Positions 50,380-58,746 of a DNA stretch of 64,000 nt are shown here, in pieces. The first letter of the stretch is position 1. Every line of letters starts with the position of its first letter. A program made the position numbers and the translations under genes. The notes under the pieces are model-generated. The model ran no database searches. It was not told where the DNA came from and worked only from the letters and a program-made list of their open reading frames with translations. The stretch comes from Chryseobacterium luquanense. Its GTDB lineage: Bacteria; Bacteroidota; Bacteroidia; Flavobacteriales; Weeksellaceae. The stretch lies in contig NZ_JAOVZV010000003.1 in the NCBI RefSeq assembly GCF_026460945.1, forward strand, positions 372,001 through 436,000, written 5' to 3'.

Positions 50380-51921
50380 TTATTTTCTTTTCAAATCCAA
50401 ATCATCAAAATCAAAACTGAAATCAGTAATATCTGAAATTGCTTTTATTTTTGCAGATTCGGCCTTTCCGTTTTCATCATAATTAAAAATTAGATACGCA
50501 TCGGCATCATAACTTCTGTCGTCCCATTTAATAATGAAAGTATTATTTGAAAAAGGGAGCAACTCACCTTTCAGCCTTGGAGAGTTCTTACAAGAAATTC
50601 TATACGTATTTCCTTGTTGAATAATTTCGACATCTCCAAACCATACATCGTTGTATTTCCCGACAAACTGTTCTGCTTTTGGCTGTAGGCTTTTTTCCTT
50701 TTTGAATGCTTCAGACTTTGCAAAAACTTCTTTCTTTTGTTTGTTGTATTCTGCCTCCACTTTTTGCATTCTGTCACCGTAAGTTTTAAGCCAGTTTCTG
50801 TCAGCAACTCCTAAATAAGAGTCTTTCACCGTATTGGTTATCGCACTAAATGCTGCTCCGGATTGTTGATTCGTTAAAACGATAATACCCAATTTCATAT
50901 CAGGAATTAAAGTAAACTGAGTTACTGTTCCAATCAATCCACCGGTATGTTGAATTTGCTTATGGCCTTTCACGTCACTTAAGAACCATCCTAATCCATA
51001 TCCGTAAAAACTTGTATCATAAGGATTTTTCATTGCAATAGCTTCCGGAATCTGAAGACTCCAAAGCTGCTGAATATTTTTATCTGAAACTAATTTCTTT
51101 CCGTCTTTAGTCGTAAAATTATTCAGAAGACATTCTGCCCAAGTCGTCATGTCTTTAATGTTACTCATAATTCCGCCCGCGGCATTTCCTGTTTCGTTCC
51201 AGTCGTGAGGAACGGCAATTGCTTTTCCGTCAACCGGAGCGTGTGCATCAATTTTATTTGAAACGGCTTTTGCTCTGTTGTAACTTCCGAAACTTGAAGT
51301 CATTCCGACAGGTTTCAAAATTCTTTGTTCAATAAAATCTGCCCAGCTTAATCCTGAAATTCTGGTAATCACTTCTCCTGCAACAATAAACATGATGTTA
51401 TTATAGTCTAAAGTTGTTCTGAAAGGGTTTTCAGGTTTTAAATATCTTACATTATGAACGATATCTTTCACCGTTAAATTTCCACCTTCCGGAAAAAACA
51501 TCAAATCTCCTTGTCCTAAACCTAATCCGGCTCTATGCGTCACCAAATCTTTAATGGTAACGTTTTGAGAAACATAAGGATCATACATCTGAAATTCCGG
51601 AATATATTTTGAAACCTTATCGTCCCAGTCTAATTTTCCTTCATCTGCTAAAATTGCCAAAGCAGTACAGGTAAATCCTTTTGAATTGGATGCAATTCCG
51701 ACCAGAGTGTTATCATCCATCGGTTGTTTCGTCGTTAAAGAACGTACTCCAAAACCTTTAGAGTAAATTACTTTTCCGTCTTTAATAACACCAACCGACA
51801 TTCCCGGAACATCGAAAGTTTTTAAAGTATTTTGAATTAATTCATCCATTTTTTTTTCTTCAACCTGAGCAAAAGAGATGAAAGAAATAAAAAGTAGGAA
51901 TAAAGAGAAGTTATGCTTCAT
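50380..51921 (-). CDS. secreted class-C beta-lactamase-like serine hydrolase
   Basis: Periplasmic or surface serine hydrolase/transpeptidase-like protein of 513 aa. Signal peptide NFSLFLLFISFISFAQ. The catalytic Ser-x-x-Lys is SNSK (VGIASNSKGFTCTAL), the Tyr-x-Asn is YNN (TLDYNNIMF), and the third motif is QHTGGLIG. The C-terminal about 110 residues form a DUF3471-like lipocalin domain (AEQFVGKYNDVWFGDVEIIQQGN). The substrate is unknown; activity on beta-lactams is not implied. Confidence 0.87.
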   Translation of the reverse strand: MKHNFSLFLLFISFISFAQVEEKKMDELIQNTLKTFDVPGMSVGVIKDGKVIYSKGFGVRSLTTKQPMDDNTLVGIASNSKGFTCTALAILADEGKLDWDDKVSKYIPEFQMYDPYVSQNVTIKDLVTHRAGLGLGQGDLMFFPEGGNLTVKDIVHNVRYLKPENPFRTTLDYNNIMFIVAGEVITRISGLSWADFIEQRILKPVGMTSSFGSYNRAKAVSNKIDAHAPVDGKAIAVPHDWNETGNAAGGIMSNIKDMTTWAECLLNNFTTKDGKKLVSDKNIQQLWSLQIPEAIAMKNPYDTSFYGYGLGWFLSDVKGHKQIQHTGGLIGTVTQFTLIPDMKLGIIVLTNQQSGAAFSAITNTVKDSYLGVADRNWLKTYGDRMQKVEAEYNKQKKEVFAKSEAFKKEKSLQPKAEQFVGKYNDVWFGDVEIIQQGNTYRISCKNSPRLKGELLPFSNNTFIIKWDDRSYDADAYLIFNYDENGKAESAKIKAISDITDFSFDFDDLDLKRK

Positions 51922-51937
51922 TATTTTTAAATTTCTC

Positions 51938-51973
51938 CAAATTTAATCAATTCAGTATTATTAAGTAAATTTG
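51938..51973. promoter_or_regulatory. mirror-image divergent promoters
   Basis: CAAATTTA (51938-51945, a minus-strand TAAATTTG for the serine hydrolase) and TAAATTTG (51966-51973, for the phosphoesterase gene) lie 20 bp apart, each preceded or followed by the same base so that the block is a palindrome. Each -7 box falls about where the other promoter's -33 would be. Confidence 0.5.
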
Positions 51974-52002
51974 GATTTTCAAAAAAAGAGCTTAAATTAA
52001 AT

Positions 52003-52500
52003 ATGACCAAAATCCTTCTTCTCTCCGATTCTCATTCTTATATTGATGACAGAATTTTAGATTATGCTAAACAGGCTGATGAAATTTGGCATTGTGGTGA
52101 TTTTGGAAGCTTTGAAATCATTGAACAGCTTGAAAAAATAAAACCTTTAAAAGGAGTTTGGGGAAATATTGACGGCGCAAAAATCCGTTCTGAATTTCCG
52201 GAAGTCAATCGATTTTTCTGCGAAAAAGTGGAAGTTTTGATGATTCACATTGGCGGATATCCCGGAAAATATACTCCGTTAACAAAAAAAGAAATTTCAG
52301 AAAAGGCTCCAAAATTATTTATTTCAGGGCATTCTCATATTTTAAAAGCCATGTATGATGATAAAAATAAATTGCTTCATCTCAATCCCGGAGCTTGCGG
52401 AAAACAAGGATGGCATAAAATGAGGACGATGATGCAGTTTGTAGTTGATGGAGAAGAAATAAAAGATTTGGCGATCATTGAATTAGGGCCAAAAGTATAA
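52003..52500 (+). CDS. YfcE/MJ0936-family metallophosphoesterase
   Basis: Small calcineurin-fold phosphodiesterase of 165 aa. Metal-site motifs: LLSDSHSYID (D-x-H), EIWHCGDFGS (GD), VWGNIDGA (GN-x-D where many have GNCD), MIHIGGYPG (H), ISGHSHILK (GHSH). The C-terminal LNPGACGKQGWH is typical of the family. Substrate unknown. Confidence 0.9.
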   Translation: MTKILLLSDSHSYIDDRILDYAKQADEIWHCGDFGSFEIIEQLEKIKPLKGVWGNIDGAKIRSEFPEVNRFFCEKVEVLMIHIGGYPGKYTPLTKKEISEKAPKLFISGHSHILKAMYDDKNKLLHLNPGACGKQGWHKMRTMMQFVVDGEEIKDLAIIELGPKV

Positions 52501-52516
52501 TTTGAAACACAAACGC

Positions 52517-52577
52517 CACAAATATTTTTCACGACTAAGACTAAGAATTTCGTGAAAATTGGTGTAAAACATTTGTG
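52517..52577. repeat. imperfect inverted repeat in the spacer
   Basis: CACAAATATTTTTCACGA (52517-52534) is answered by TCGTGAAAATTGGTG... CATTTGTG (52550-52577), followed by TTAATTAGCGGTAAG. It resembles a dispersed sequence family I associate with Flavobacteriia intergenic regions, not verified here. Confidence 0.45.
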
Positions 52578-52597
52578 TTAATTAGCGGTAAGAAAAA

Positions 52598-53092
52598 ATG
52601 AAAATTGGTGATAAAGTTTCAGTAGTAGATGAAGATTTAGGTGGAGTAATTACTTCAGTGAATGGAAATATCGTTGTTTTTAAGGATGAATATGGTTTTA
52701 CTTATCAATATTCGAAAGAAAAACTGGTTCCGAAAAATGCTGAGATTTATGATAATATTAAAATTGTAAAAAAAGCTGAAACTAAAAAATTTATTTCAAA
52801 AAAACACGATAAAAACCCTTTGATTCTTGACTTACATTTCAATAATTTAGTTAAAAATCCTAATGATTATGATAGTTTTGAAAGATTGTTCATGCAAAAG
52901 GAAAAATTAATTCAGACTATAAATTTCTGCAGAAAAAATCATTTGAAAAGACTCGAAATCGTACACGGAATTGGAGATGGAGTACTTCAAAACTTAGTAT
53001 GGGACGTACTTGAAAGTCAAACAGGTTTAGATTTTTACAATAAGGAAATACTTCATCATCAATCGGGTGCGGTAATGGTAGAATTTCACTAA
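52598..53092 (+). CDS. Smr-domain protein, 164 aa
   Basis: N-terminal beta-rich domain (about 1-60, MKIGDKVSVVDEDLGGVITSVNG) joined to a C-terminal Smr domain (about 75-164) with LDLHFNNLV, RLEIVHGIGDGVLQNLVWDVL (the HG-x-G-x-G/L motif) and a final MVEFH strand. Smr domains bind or nick DNA or RNA; stand-alone forms are thought to act on nucleic acids or collided ribosomes. It is followed 18 nt later by the DUF3822 gene. Confidence 0.87.
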   Translation: MKIGDKVSVVDEDLGGVITSVNGNIVVFKDEYGFTYQYSKEKLVPKNAEIYDNIKIVKKAETKKFISKKHDKNPLILDLHFNNLVKNPNDYDSFERLFMQKEKLIQTINFCRKNHLKRLEIVHGIGDGVLQNLVWDVLESQTGLDFYNKEILHHQSGAVMVEFH

Positions 53093-53110
53093 ATTTGCAA
53101 CAATTGTAAT

Positions 53111-53827
53111 ATGAACGTACTAAATTTACTTTTTACCAAAGACGGACTGATTTACCAAATCACCAAAAACAAAAGTGTTTTGGAAGAGAAATCGTATTTC
53201 GTAGACGAAGAATCGCCAAAAAATTTCATCTCAGAAAAACTGGAAGATGTTCTTTTAAAGCAAAGATATGACGAAGTTTCTGTTATTTCTGCGCTGAATC
53301 ATTTCACTTTAATGCCTGAAGGTTTTGAAGACCACGATTCTGGATATCAATTGATTGCTTTCAATGCACCTGTTGACAAAGAAAATGAAGAACTGATGCT
53401 TTCTGTGAACAAGAAATTCAAAGTCCAGTTTTATTATACGTTTCCAAAAAGCTTTTATCAGAAAATAAAAGATCTTTCAATTCCTGTGAGATTTAATTTT
53501 TCGGGAGAAAAGTTTTTGAATTCAATCAATAATAAGAATAACAAAGAAATTCACATCAATCTTTATCATAATCAGTGTGAATTTTTTGCCATTTCAAATA
53601 AAAAAATCATCCTTTATAATAATCTGGATGTCAATTCGGAAGTAGATTTTCTTTATTTCGTCATGTTTACTTTAAGTAAAATCGGTTTTGGAATCAACGA
53701 AACTAATTTTTACGTTTATGGCGAAACCACAGAAAACGAAACATTTATATCAGAACTTCAGAAATTTGTAAAAAATCTGAAAGTTGTTTATGATAATGTT
53801 CCGAATAAGAATTTCATCCTTAATTAG
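53111..53827 (+). CDS. DUF3822 protein
   Basis: Conserved Bacteroidetes protein of 238 aa with an actin/ASKHA-like alternating strand pattern (VLNLLFTKDGLIYQI, VSVISALNHFTLMPEGF, EIHINLYHNQCEFFAISNKKIILYNNL, DFLYFVMFTLSKIGFG, NFYVYGETTENETF). It usually sits just before rsmD, as here. Function unknown; the neighbourhood suggests a shared transcript with rsmD across the heptad spacer. Confidence 0.82.
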   Translation: MNVLNLLFTKDGLIYQITKNKSVLEEKSYFVDEESPKNFISEKLEDVLLKQRYDEVSVISALNHFTLMPEGFEDHDSGYQLIAFNAPVDKENEELMLSVNKKFKVQFYYTFPKSFYQKIKDLSIPVRFNFSGEKFLNSINNKNNKEIHINLYHNQCEFFAISNKKIILYNNLDVNSEVDFLYFVMFTLSKIGFGINETNFYVYGETTENETFISELQKFVKNLKVVYDNVPNKNFILN

Positions 53828-53830
53828 GTT

Positions 53831-53898
53831 GCAGGATGCAGTTTTTAGGATTTAGTTTCTACTGCTACCTTTTACCTATCATCTAAAACCTAACAAAA
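53831..53898 (+). repeat. heptad-periodic spacer before rsmD
   Basis: Nine 7-nt words in register from 53831 (GCAGGAT, GCAGTTT, TTAGGAT, TTAGTTT, then CTACTGC, TACCTTT, TACCTAT, CATCTAA, AACCTAA). The later words are reverse complements of TTAGGTT/ATAGGTA-type words, so a dyad is again present. Confidence 0.8.
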
Positions 53899-54498
53899 AT
53901 GTACAGAATAATTTCCGGTAAATGGAAAGCAAAAAAAATAGCCGCTCCCAAAAACTTTGATGTAAGACCTACTACCGATTTTGCAAAAGAGGCGCTTTTC
54001 AGTATTTTGGAAAACACTTACGATATGCAGTCAATCTCAGTTCTTGATCTTTTTGCGGGAATTGGTTCTATCACGTTTGAATTTGCTTCAAGAGGTTGTA
54101 AAGATGTGACTTCGGTTGAAATGAATCCAAAACATACATCTTTCATCAATTCAGTCGCTTCAGAATTGGATATGAGTTTGCAGGTAAGTACGCAACGTGG
54201 AGATGTTTTTGACTGGCTGAAAAAATTCAGAAATAAAAAATCTTACGAAATTGTTTTCGCTGATGCTCCGTTTGAAACCGAAGAAAAAAAATATCACGAA
54301 CTGCTTTCTTTAGTTTTAAAAAATAAATATCTAAAACCAAATGGAGTTCTGATTGTAGAACATCAAAGCAGATTAAAACTGGATCATCCGAATTATAAAT
54401 TTACCCGAAAATACGGAAATGTGAGTTTTAGTTTTTATGAACCTAATCAGGAAGCAGAACTTGATATAGAAACAGAAAACATCGATACTACAGAATAA
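53899..54498 (+). CDS. rsmD: 16S rRNA (guanine(966)-N2)-methyltransferase RsmD
   Basis: SAM-dependent N2-methylation of G966 of 16S rRNA. At 199 aa: MYRIISGKWKAKKI, VRPTTDFAKEALFSIL, the SAM loop VLDLFAGIGSITFEFASRG, VEMN, then the catalytic motif IVFADAPFET and VLIVEHQSR. In most members motif IV reads DPPF or DPPY; here it is DAPF, with Ala in place of the first Pro. The rest is intact, so it is probably functional. Confidence 0.9.
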   Translation: MYRIISGKWKAKKIAAPKNFDVRPTTDFAKEALFSILENTYDMQSISVLDLFAGIGSITFEFASRGCKDVTSVEMNPKHTSFINSVASELDMSLQVSTQRGDVFDWLKKFRNKKSYEIVFADAPFETEEKKYHELLSLVLKNKYLKPNGVLIVEHQSRLKLDHPNYKFTRKYGNVSFSFYEPNQEAELDIETENIDTTE

Positions 54499-54527
54499 AA
54501 AAAAGACTCAAATTGAGTCTTTTTCGT
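54499..54527. terminator. bidirectional terminator between rsmD and murI
   Basis: AAAAAGACTCAA / TTGAGTCTTTTT palindrome with A and T runs on both sides; can end transcription of both convergent genes. Confidence 0.85.
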
Positions 54528-54528
54528 T

Positions 54529-55359
54529 TTATAAAACCTTATGTTCTAAATCTATTGTTTTCCCAAAGAATTTTTTTGATATTTTCTCGAAATTCTTAGT
54601 AATATCCGAAAGATAAAACTTGTAGGTCGGCTTAGGATTATTTTCGTTTAACAAATGATATTTATCTAAAATAATCGTTAAATGATTCGCCACAATATTC
54701 GGTGAATCAATCACGCGAACACGGTTTCCGTAATACTGTTTAATCTCATCAATCAAAAGTGGATAATGGGTACAACCGAGAATCAACGTTTCAATATTTT
54801 TTAATTTAGCATTGCTCAGATAATTGTAAATAATCGAGTGTGTGATCGGATGATTTTTGAACCCCTCTTCAATCGCAGGAACCAAAAGTGGCGTCGCCAG
54901 TTCATCAACTTTGATAAATTTGTTGTGTTTTCGGATGCTTTTTTTGTACAAACCTGAATTTACAGTCGCTTTCGTAGCAATTACTCCCACATTATTATGA
55001 ATTTCGTATGAAACTTTTTCTGCTACAGGATTGATTACATCAATTACAGGAACTTTTCCGGCAACAGATTCCATCACTTCATTCAAAGCATTTGCTGTAG
55101 CCGTATTACAAGCAATTACAATCGCTTTACAGTTTTGTTCTAAAAGGAAATTAGAAATTTTCGTAGAATATCCTATAATCGCTTCTTTCGACTTTTCTCC
55201 ATAAGGAAGGTGTTTTGTGTCTCCAAAATAAATCAAATCTTCATGCGGAAGAAGTCTTTTAATTTCTTTTGCAACCGTTAAACCTCCAACACCACTGTCA
55301 AAAATTCCAATGGGCTGTTTTGCTGAAAGATGCGAATAATCTTGTTTTTTAGTTTTCAA
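54529..55359 (-). CDS. murI: glutamate racemase
   Basis: Makes D-glutamate for peptidoglycan. The 276-aa protein has IGIFDSGVGGLTVAKEI at the start, YFGDTKHLPYG, the first catalytic Cys in IVIACNTATANAL and the second in LILGCTHYPLLIDEI. Length and all substrate motifs are normal. hemW lies upstream on the same strand with a heptad-periodic spacer between. Confidence 0.95.
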   Translation of the reverse strand: MKTKKQDYSHLSAKQPIGIFDSGVGGLTVAKEIKRLLPHEDLIYFGDTKHLPYGEKSKEAIIGYSTKISNFLLEQNCKAIVIACNTATANALNEVMESVAGKVPVIDVINPVAEKVSYEIHNNVGVIATKATVNSGLYKKSIRKHNKFIKVDELATPLLVPAIEEGFKNHPITHSIIYNYLSNAKLKNIETLILGCTHYPLLIDEIKQYYGNRVRVIDSPNIVANHLTIILDKYHLLNENNPKPTYKFYLSDITKNFEKISKKFFGKTIDLEHKVL

Positions 55360-55383
55360 AAGGATTGAAATTTTGATACAAAA

Positions 55384-55425
55384 ATACTTAAAGATTTTAA
55401 ATTTGAGATTCGAGATTTGATATTT
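55384..55425 (-). repeat. heptad-periodic spacer hemW-murI
   Basis: On the plus strand TTTGAGA, TTCGAGA and TTTGATA follow one another in 7-nt steps, preceded by AGATTTTAAA; on the minus strand these read as ATC/CTC-ending words like those of the nuo spacers. Confidence 0.6.
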
Positions 55426-56550
55426 TTAAACTTGGAAGAGATCAGAAGCAATTCCGTCTGCCATAAACCAATGTTTTTCCGGAATTTTCAGGTGATTATT
55501 TTCAATTTTGAGAATTTCTTCTTCCAGTTTATTTTTAATTTCTTTATTAAAATGGTCTAAAATACTATTAGAAAATTTTTGATTCAAACTTTCCAAATCA
55601 ACCCCCCAAATTGTTCTTAATCCAATCATAATCATCTCGTTGAACTGATCTTGTTGAGAAAGAATTTCAGTTTCTTTTGCCAAAATATTTGAGTATAATT
55701 TCTTTATATATTGTTGATTGTTTGCGATATTCCAGCTTCTGATATCTGTTCCGTTGTAAGAATGTGCAGAAGGACCGATTCCTAAATATTCCTGATATTT
55801 CCAATAGGCAGAATTGTGTCTTGAATAAAATCCAGGTTTTGCAAAATTAGAAACTTCATAATGATCGAAACCATGATCTTTCAGGAAATCAATCATATAA
55901 TAAAACTCCCGATTCTGCTCTTCTTCTTTTGGATTTGAAACTTTTCCTTTTGCTATCCAGTTTTCTAAAGCCGTTTTTGGTTCAACCGTTAAAGCGTAGG
56001 AAGAAATATGAGGAATTTCAAGTGCAATTGTTTTGTTTAAATTTTCTTTCCAAATTTCAAGATTAGAAGTTGGTGATCCGTAAATTAAATCAATACTTAA
56101 ATTTTCAAAGCCAAAATCCTGTGCTCTTTTGATCGAACTTTCTGCTTCTGAAGCATTATGCGCACGATTCATCAATTTCAAATCTTCATCAAAGAAACTT
56201 TGGGTTCCAATTGATAAACGATTGACTGAAGAACTTGATAATTCTTTCAGAAATGCACTACTCAAATCATCGGGATTGGCTTCTAAAGTAATTTCAATAT
56301 CATTATTAAAACTGAAATATTTTAAAACCTCATCGATTAAAGACTTGATTTCATCCGCAGAAAGCACAGAAGGAGTTCCGCCACCAAAATAAAGCGACTG
56401 AATGCTCTTGTTTTGGAGTTCGTCTTTTCGAAGGAAGATTTCCTTTTTCATTGCATCCAGCATTTCATCTTTAAAATTCAAAGAAGTAGAAAAATGAAAA
56501 TTGCAATAGCTGCATTTCTGTTTGCAGAAAGGAATGTGAATGTAAATCAT
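55426..56550 (-). CDS. hemW: radical SAM heme chaperone HemW
   Basis: Radical-SAM family protein that binds heme and inserts it into targets; formerly annotated as coproporphyrinogen oxidase. At 374 aa it has the cluster motif FCKQKCSYCNF (Cys-x3-Cys-x2-Cys), FGGGTPSVL, the SAM-binding ETTIE-like ITLEANPDDLS and RLSIGTQSFFDEDL, plus the C-terminal HemN-type domain (MIGLRTIWGVDL). The ATG stands directly after the T-run of the upstream terminator, leaving no conventional leader. Confidence 0.92.
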   Translation of the reverse strand: MIYIHIPFCKQKCSYCNFHFSTSLNFKDEMLDAMKKEIFLRKDELQNKSIQSLYFGGGTPSVLSADEIKSLIDEVLKYFSFNNDIEITLEANPDDLSSAFLKELSSSSVNRLSIGTQSFFDEDLKLMNRAHNASEAESSIKRAQDFGFENLSIDLIYGSPTSNLEIWKENLNKTIALEIPHISSYALTVEPKTALENWIAKGKVSNPKEEEQNREFYYMIDFLKDHGFDHYEVSNFAKPGFYSRHNSAYWKYQEYLGIGPSAHSYNGTDIRSWNIANNQQYIKKLYSNILAKETEILSQQDQFNEMIMIGLRTIWGVDLESLNQKFSNSILDHFNKEIKNKLEEEILKIENNHLKIPEKHWFMADGIASDLFQV

Positions 56551-56578
56551 AAAAAAAGCTCTGAAAAATTTCAGAGCT
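56551..56578 (-). terminator. terminator after the PorP-like gene, abutting the hemW start
   Basis: On the minus strand AGCTCTGAAA / TTTCAGAGCT, a 10-bp perfect stem, then seven T (56557-56551). The very next base is the A of the hemW ATG. Confidence 0.8.
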
Positions 56579-56601
56579 CAAATTTATTTAAATTAAATTG
56601 A

Positions 56602-57552
56602 TTAATATCTAAATCCTCTATGATTAATAAAGTTATCGAAGTTATAACCTAAACCAAGCATAAAGCTATTCCCTCCGTAAGTCTGAATATCAGACATTCC
56701 AAGGTTGTAAGTAGCCCCAATCATAAATTTGTTAAATCTTACTTTCACAATTGGAGAGATGCTCAACTGCTGATTGTCAAATCTGTTTTGAACTCCTCTG
56801 TAGCTTACCCCGAAAGAGAAAGCGTTGATATCGTTTGAGAATGTAGCCATAAGGTTTAAGTCCATCATTCTCGTTGAGTTTGTATTCAGGTTGATTAAAG
56901 CTGAAGGTGTAATTGCGATGTTATCTGCAATTTTCCAGTCGTATCCTAAGTTTAAAAAGAATTTGATTGGAGAAGGCTCATAATTGTTTACGATAGATTC
57001 GTCATTACTTAATGCGATATCATTCACAGAAACTCCCCCGAATAAACCTCTGTACGTTGCAGCTAAACCGAAGTTAGCATATGCCATAAAGATGTTGCTT
57101 TCATTTCCTTGCAACAATGGATCGTAACCGTCTTCAGTATTAATTTTAGAATAGTCAAAATTCATATTGTAGAAGTTCACACTTGTACCAAAAGAAAACT
57201 GATCTTGTCTTTCTCCTTCACTGCTTAGTGGGATAAAATAAGATGCTCCTGCTGTAATACCTCCTGCTGAAATAGGACCGTTGCTATCTCTAAAAACGGA
57301 AAGACCCGCTCCAACTCTATCAAAAATATTTGCGTTGATCCCCACAGACTGAACATTTGGAGACTCGCTAAATTTTGAAAATTGTTGTTGATAGTTTAAG
57401 TTAAGTTGTACGTAGTCCGTTTTACCGTATTGAGCAGGGTTGAACAGGAACTCACCATCCAAAAGATATTGTTGATAGTATGGTAGTGATTCTTGTGCTT
57501 TGTATGCATTCGACAAAAGAGCTAAACATACGATAGCATATAGTTTTCTCAT
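56602..57552 (-). CDS. PorP/SprF-family outer-membrane protein
   Basis: Type IX secretion-associated outer-membrane protein, 316 aa. Signal peptide RKLYAIVCLALLSNAYKAQ, then the family start PYYQQYLLDGEFLFNPAQYGKTDYVQLNLNYQQQF, repeated barrel strands with GVSVNDIALS and the end MLGLGYNFDNFINHRGFRY. PorP/SprF proteins help anchor or export adhesins and usually neighbour a large cargo gene; none is here. The frame opens at a TTG (57570), but the ATG at 57552 begins the signal peptide and lies 23 nt after a -7 box. Confidence 0.87.
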   Translation of the reverse strand: MRKLYAIVCLALLSNAYKAQESLPYYQQYLLDGEFLFNPAQYGKTDYVQLNLNYQQQFSKFSESPNVQSVGINANIFDRVGAGLSVFRDSNGPISAGGITAGASYFIPLSSEGERQDQFSFGTSVNFYNMNFDYSKINTEDGYDPLLQGNESNIFMAYANFGLAATYRGLFGGVSVNDIALSNDESIVNNYEPSPIKFFLNLGYDWKIADNIAITPSALINLNTNSTRMMDLNLMATFSNDINAFSFGVSYRGVQNRFDNQQLSISPIVKVRFNKFMIGATYNLGMSDIQTYGGNSFMLGLGYNFDNFINHRGFRY

Positions 57553-57575
57553 AACAAATCTTGATTTCAATTCAA

Positions 57576-57583
57576 CAAATATA
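57576..57583 (-). promoter_or_regulatory. TAnnTTTG -7 promoter box for the PorP-like gene
   Basis: TATATTTG on the minus strand, 23 nt before the ATG at 57552. Confidence 0.45.
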
Positions 57584-57603
57584 AAAAAAATCTCAATATA
57601 TTT

Positions 57604-58677
57604 TTAGTTTTCTAAATAATTTCTCCATTTTTTTACAGCATCCGCCATATCTGGAGGCATTGGGCTCTCAAAATACAATTCCTTTTTAGTAGTTGGGTGT
57701 ATAAATCCTAAAGTATGGGCATGGAGAGCATGTCTTGGTAATATTTCAAACACATTTTTTATAAACTGCTTATACTTAGGTAGGTTAACACCCCGAAGCG
57801 CCACACTACCCTCATAACGTTCATCGTTAAACAGCGTATGACCGATATGTTTAAAGTGCGCTCGAATTTGGTGCGTTCTTCCTGTTTCAAGCTTACATTC
57901 TACCCAAGTCATATATTTAAATCGTTCCAAGACCTTAAAATGCGTGACAGCATGCTTACCTTGACTTCCGTCAACATAAGTGTACATCTGCATTCTATTT
58001 TTCGGATGTCTTCCTATATGCCCCGTAATAGTCCCCTCATCGTCTTTTACATTCCCCCAAACAAAAGCCCAATACAAACGCTTGGTTTTTCTTTCGAAAA
58101 ACTGCTTTGCAAGGAAACTTAAAGCATATTCATTTTTAGCAATAACTAAAAGCCCGGAAGTATCTTTATCGATCCTGTGAACCAACCCGACTCTTTCTAA
58201 ATCTGATTTTGCTCCGTTTTTCTGAAAATGGAAAGCCAGAGCATTGACTAAAGTTCCATCCCAGTTTCCGAATCCCGGATGAACAACCATTCCCGGATTT
58301 TTATCAACGACAACCAAATCATCGTCTTCATAAACAATATTGATAGGAATATCTTGTGGAATGATAATATTTTCGCGAGGAGGACGAGTTAATAAAACAG
58401 AAACCTGATCATAGGGTTTAACTCTATAGTTTTGCTTTACAGGAGCACCGTTTACGATAACATTTCCTGCACGACAAGTCTGTGAAATTTTATTTCTCGA
58501 AGAATTTTGTCTAAAATTGAATAAAAACTTATCTATTCTTAAAGGTTCCTGTTTAGGATCAACAGTAATGTTCAGATGTTCATAAAGTCCTTTATTTTCA
58601 TCATCGATATCAATGTCAACATTCGTATTAGCATCTAAAAATTCTTCGTCTAAAAAATCGTCGTTATCTTCTGTCAT
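57604..58677 (-). CDS. RluA-family (RluD-like) 23S rRNA pseudouridine synthase
   Basis: Converts specific uridines of 23S rRNA to pseudouridine. The 357-aa protein has an acidic N-terminus (about 1-35), an S4 RNA-binding domain (about 45-105, LRIDKFLFNFRQNSSRNKISQ) and a catalytic domain with the active-site Asp in VHRIDKDTSGLLVIAK, then ETGRTHQIRAHF and HALHAHTLGF. Members acting on U1911/1915/1917 have this layout. It lies 69 nt downstream of the PASTA gene. Confidence 0.9.
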   Translation of the reverse strand: MTEDNDDFLDEEFLDANTNVDIDIDDENKGLYEHLNITVDPKQEPLRIDKFLFNFRQNSSRNKISQTCRAGNVIVNGAPVKQNYRVKPYDQVSVLLTRPPRENIIIPQDIPINIVYEDDDLVVVDKNPGMVVHPGFGNWDGTLVNALAFHFQKNGAKSDLERVGLVHRIDKDTSGLLVIAKNEYALSFLAKQFFERKTKRLYWAFVWGNVKDDEGTITGHIGRHPKNRMQMYTYVDGSQGKHAVTHFKVLERFKYMTWVECKLETGRTHQIRAHFKHIGHTLFNDERYEGSVALRGVNLPKYKQFIKNVFEILPRHALHAHTLGFIHPTTKKELYFESPMPPDMADAVKKWRNYLEN

Positions 58678-58746
58678 TGCTTTCTTTTATATAAAAGGCT
58701 TCAACATAATTAAAGTTGAAGCCTTATTTTTATATTTAATTAAAAA

